A stretch of DNA of 7,154 nt from assembly GCA_021199865.1 (NCBI GenBank), contig JAJQHG010000101.1:1-7154 (forward strand), in the 5' to 3' direction. The position numbers were made by a program, and so were the translations under genes. Positions 5,681 through 7,154 of this stretch are shown here, in pieces (the first letter of the stretch is position 1; each line of letters opens with the position of its first letter). This DNA is from Methanosphaera sp. (GTDB lineage: Archaea; Methanobacteriota; Methanobacteria; Methanobacteriales; Methanobacteriaceae). The notes below the pieces were generated by a model. It did not search any database. It was not told where the DNA came from and saw only the letters and a list, made by a program, of their open reading frames with translations.

Positions 5681-6966
5681 TTTAATAACCTTGTTGGTAC
5701 ATGTTGACCATTAAATAGATCACTGAAGCTTTCTCTACGTCTAATAACATCAACTTCTTCTTTGTTAACCATTACTTCTGCTGGTCTAGGTCTAGAGTTA
5801 TACTGGGATGCCATAGTATATGCATATGCACCAGCATTTAATATAGCAAGAAGGTCACCTTCTTCTAATTCTGGCATTAATCTATCACGTGCAAATAGAT
5901 CTCCAGATTCACATACATTTCCTGCAACATCAATCTTCTCTACAGGCTCATCATTCATACGGTTAGCAACAACTATATGATGATATGAACCATACATTGT
6001 AGGTCTAAGAAGAGTATTAAATCCACAGTCTACACCAGCAAACTTACGATAGCTCTGCTTAATAGTGTTAACTCTTGTAAGTAATACCTCAGAATTACCT
6101 ACTAGGAATCTTCCTGGCTCAATATACATTGATGGTGAACCCATATCATATTCTTCTAGTTTAGATTTATATAAAGCAATAATATCACTAGTAAATGTTT
6201 CAAGATCTAATTCTTCTTCCTCTGGCTCATATGGTATACCAAATCCTCCACCAAAGTCTAGGAATTTAAAGTCTACTCCAATCTCTTGGTGTACTTTTCC
6301 TGCAATATCCATCATTGTCTCAACAGCTAACATGAATGGTTCACTCTCAAGAATCTCTGAACCAATATGTGAATGCATACCTATAGGCTTAAATCCTAGA
6401 TCTATTGCTCTTTGATATACTTCTACTGCCTCATCTTCCTTTATTCCAAACTTACTTTTTGGTCCACCAGTAATACAGTGTTCATGATGTCCTGCTTCTA
6501 CCATTGGATTTACTCTGAATGATATTTCTTTGCCCTTTGTATTCTCAATTGTACTTAGACGTTCTAGTGCAGATATACTGTCAAGATTTATTGTTACACC
6601 AGTTTCATTTGCATACTCTAATTCCTCTGTAGTAACATTATTACCAGTAAATACTATACGATCAGGACTGTAACCTGCAAGTAGTGCTGTATATATTTCA
6701 CCTGGACTTACTGCATCAATATAGCTACCCTCACTTTCTAGTACCTTCATAACAGCTAGGGATGTGTTAGCTTTTGCTGCATAACACATGTGTAGGTCTG
6801 GATATTTACTACTAAATGCAGTGTATAACTTATTATAATTATCTCTTATTTTCTCTTCATCAATCACATATAATGGAGTACCATACTCTTTAGCTAAGTC
6901 ATTAGCATCAATATCTCCAATAATTAAGTGATCATTTTCTATTTTTGTGTTAAAATCATAAACCAT
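5677..6966 (-). CDS. lysA: Diaminopimelate decarboxylase
   Basis: LysA removes CO2 from meso-diaminopimelate to give L-lysine, using pyridoxal phosphate. The protein has 429 residues, a normal length. An alanine-racemase-like barrel begins with the cofactor lysine K65 in 'MCYAAKANTSL', followed by 'IDAVSPGEI' (83-91), 'FRVNP' (150-154), H200 in 'HSHIGS', the phosphate-binding 'DFGGGFGIPY' (237-246) and 'EPGR' (283-286). The C-terminal beta domain supplies C352-E353 in 'VCESGD' and Y383 in 'GAYAYTMAS', the residues that complete the active site across the dimer. An acidic insert 'EPEEEELDLE' at about 247-256 follows the glycine loop and is common in this family. The ATG at 6966 has AAGGAA 8 nt upstream. 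It is the first gene of the operon, with dapF next and overlapping by 4 nt. The pair therefore catalyses consecutive steps, though in reverse gene order. Confidence 0.97.
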   Translation of the reverse strand: MVYDFNTKIENDHLIIGDIDANDLAKEYGTPLYVIDEEKIRDNYNKLYTAFSSKYPDLHMCYAAKANTSLAVMKVLESEGSYIDAVSPGEIYTALLAGYSPDRIVFTGNNVTTEELEYANETGVTINLDSISALERLSTIENTKGKEISFRVNPMVEAGHHEHCITGGPKSKFGIKEDEAVEVYQRAIDLGFKPIGMHSHIGSEILESEPFMLAVETMMDIAGKVHQEIGVDFKFLDFGGGFGIPYEPEEEELDLETFTSDIIALYKSKLEEYDMGSPSMYIEPGRFLVGNSEVLLTRVNTIKQSYRKFAGVDCGFNTLLRPTMYGSYHHIVVANRMNDEPVEKIDVAGNVCESGDLFARDRLMPELEEGDLLAILNAGAYAYTMASQYNSRPRPAEVMVNKEEVDVIRRRESFSDLFNGQHVPTRLLK

Positions 6967-7004
6967 AGTATTGATTCCTTAAATATTGTTTAGGTTAAAA
7001 AAAG

Positions 7005-7022
7005 ATTATATATTATTATATA
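7005..7022 (-). promoter_or_regulatory. Candidate promoter of lysA-dapF
   Basis: On the minus strand TATATAAT occurs twice in tandem (7022-7015 and 7012-7005). A start about 25 nt downstream would fall near 6985, giving a short leader of roughly 20 nt that still contains the AAGGAA ribosome binding site at 6980-6975. Confidence 0.5.
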
Positions 7023-7026
7023 TCAA

Positions 7027-7042
7027 AAAAAAGTTCTTTTTT
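7027..7042. repeat. Short A/T palindrome directly upstream of the lysA TATA box
   Basis: AAAAAAG (7027-7033) and CTTTTTT (7036-7042) are perfect inverted arms around TT. On the minus strand the site ends 4 bp before the candidate TATA box, where a regulator or the TFB-recognition element would sit. Because the arms are mostly homopolymer, chance is a real possibility. The rest of 6967-7154 is AT-rich and holds no gene I can support; it may include the promoter of a divergent gene beyond the window. Confidence 0.25.
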
Positions 7043-7154
7043 ATAATTATGATTTTCATTATTAATAAATATTTATAGTATATCTATAATTATATATAAT
7101 AATCCTAAAGATGAATGCTTTATATTATATAAAATAATGTTATAATTTAATCAT

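Noticed and set aside
5762..6415. Open frames on the plus strand opposite lysA
   Set aside because: They are antisense to a clearly conserved enzyme, lack ribosome binding sites and resemble no protein family; they are shadows of lysA codon bias. The open frames inside cobJ on either strand are rejected for the same reason.
1..7154. Search for CRISPR arrays, insertion sequences, tRNAs, attachment sites or tandem repeats
   Set aside because: I saw no regularly spaced repeats, transposase-like coding, tRNA-like cloverleaf with CCA-region motifs, or long direct repeats. Gene content and codon use look uniformly core-genome.

Overview
The window reads as a stretch of chromosome from an AT-rich methanogenic archaeon of the Methanobacteriales, most likely Methanosphaera and possibly Methanobrevibacter. 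The reasons are a small subunit of the euryarchaeal D-family DNA polymerase, an archaea-specific UPF0147 protein, Shine-Dalgarno sites of the GGAG/GGTGA type, very AT-rich spacers with archaeal TATA-like boxes and oligo-T terminators, and strong use of A/T-ending codons (ATA, AGA, TTA). The genus is an inference from composition, because I could run no search.

Layout. (1) 125-388 (+): small helical UPF0147 protein. Its 3' end overlaps, tail to tail by 11 bp, the 3' end of the next gene. (2) 956-378 (-): class II (fuculose-phosphate type) aldolase, the second gene of a two-gene unit led by (3) 2436-967 (-): DNA polymerase D small subunit DP1 with all its metallophosphoesterase motifs. (4) Divergent from polB across a 134-bp spacer, 2571-3197 (+): a membrane-anchored secreted protein of unknown function, with an Asn/Thr/Ser-rich tail packed with N-glycosylation sequons. 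(5) 3442-4539 (+): CobJ/CbiH corrin-ring-contraction methyltransferase carrying an extra C-terminal cysteine-rich domain. (6) 4540-4801: convergent AT-rich spacer with terminators and one isolated GC-richer palindrome. (7) 6966-4802 (-): lysA then dapF, a translationally coupled operon (ATGA overlap) for the last two steps of lysine synthesis from LL-diaminopimelate.

How the genes fit together. lysA and dapF form a clear functional unit, since DapF makes meso-diaminopimelate and LysA decarboxylates it to lysine. CobJ serves synthesis of the corrinoid cofactors used by methanogen methyltransferases. The polB-aldolase pair has no obvious shared function. In methanogens an aldolase of this type has been linked to lactaldehyde/lactate supply for coenzyme F420. 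Three annotated starts (UPF0147, aldolase, cobJ) are moved to internal ATGs because the Shine-Dalgarno site lies between the first ATG and the second.

I see no mobile element, CRISPR array, tRNA, rRNA or evident new defence or metabolic system. Most of the window is ordinary core-genome content. The items most worth a second look are the CobJ cysteine-rich fusion, the sequon-rich surface protein next to polB, the 11-bp antisense gene overlap, and the palindrome in the cobJ/dapF spacer.
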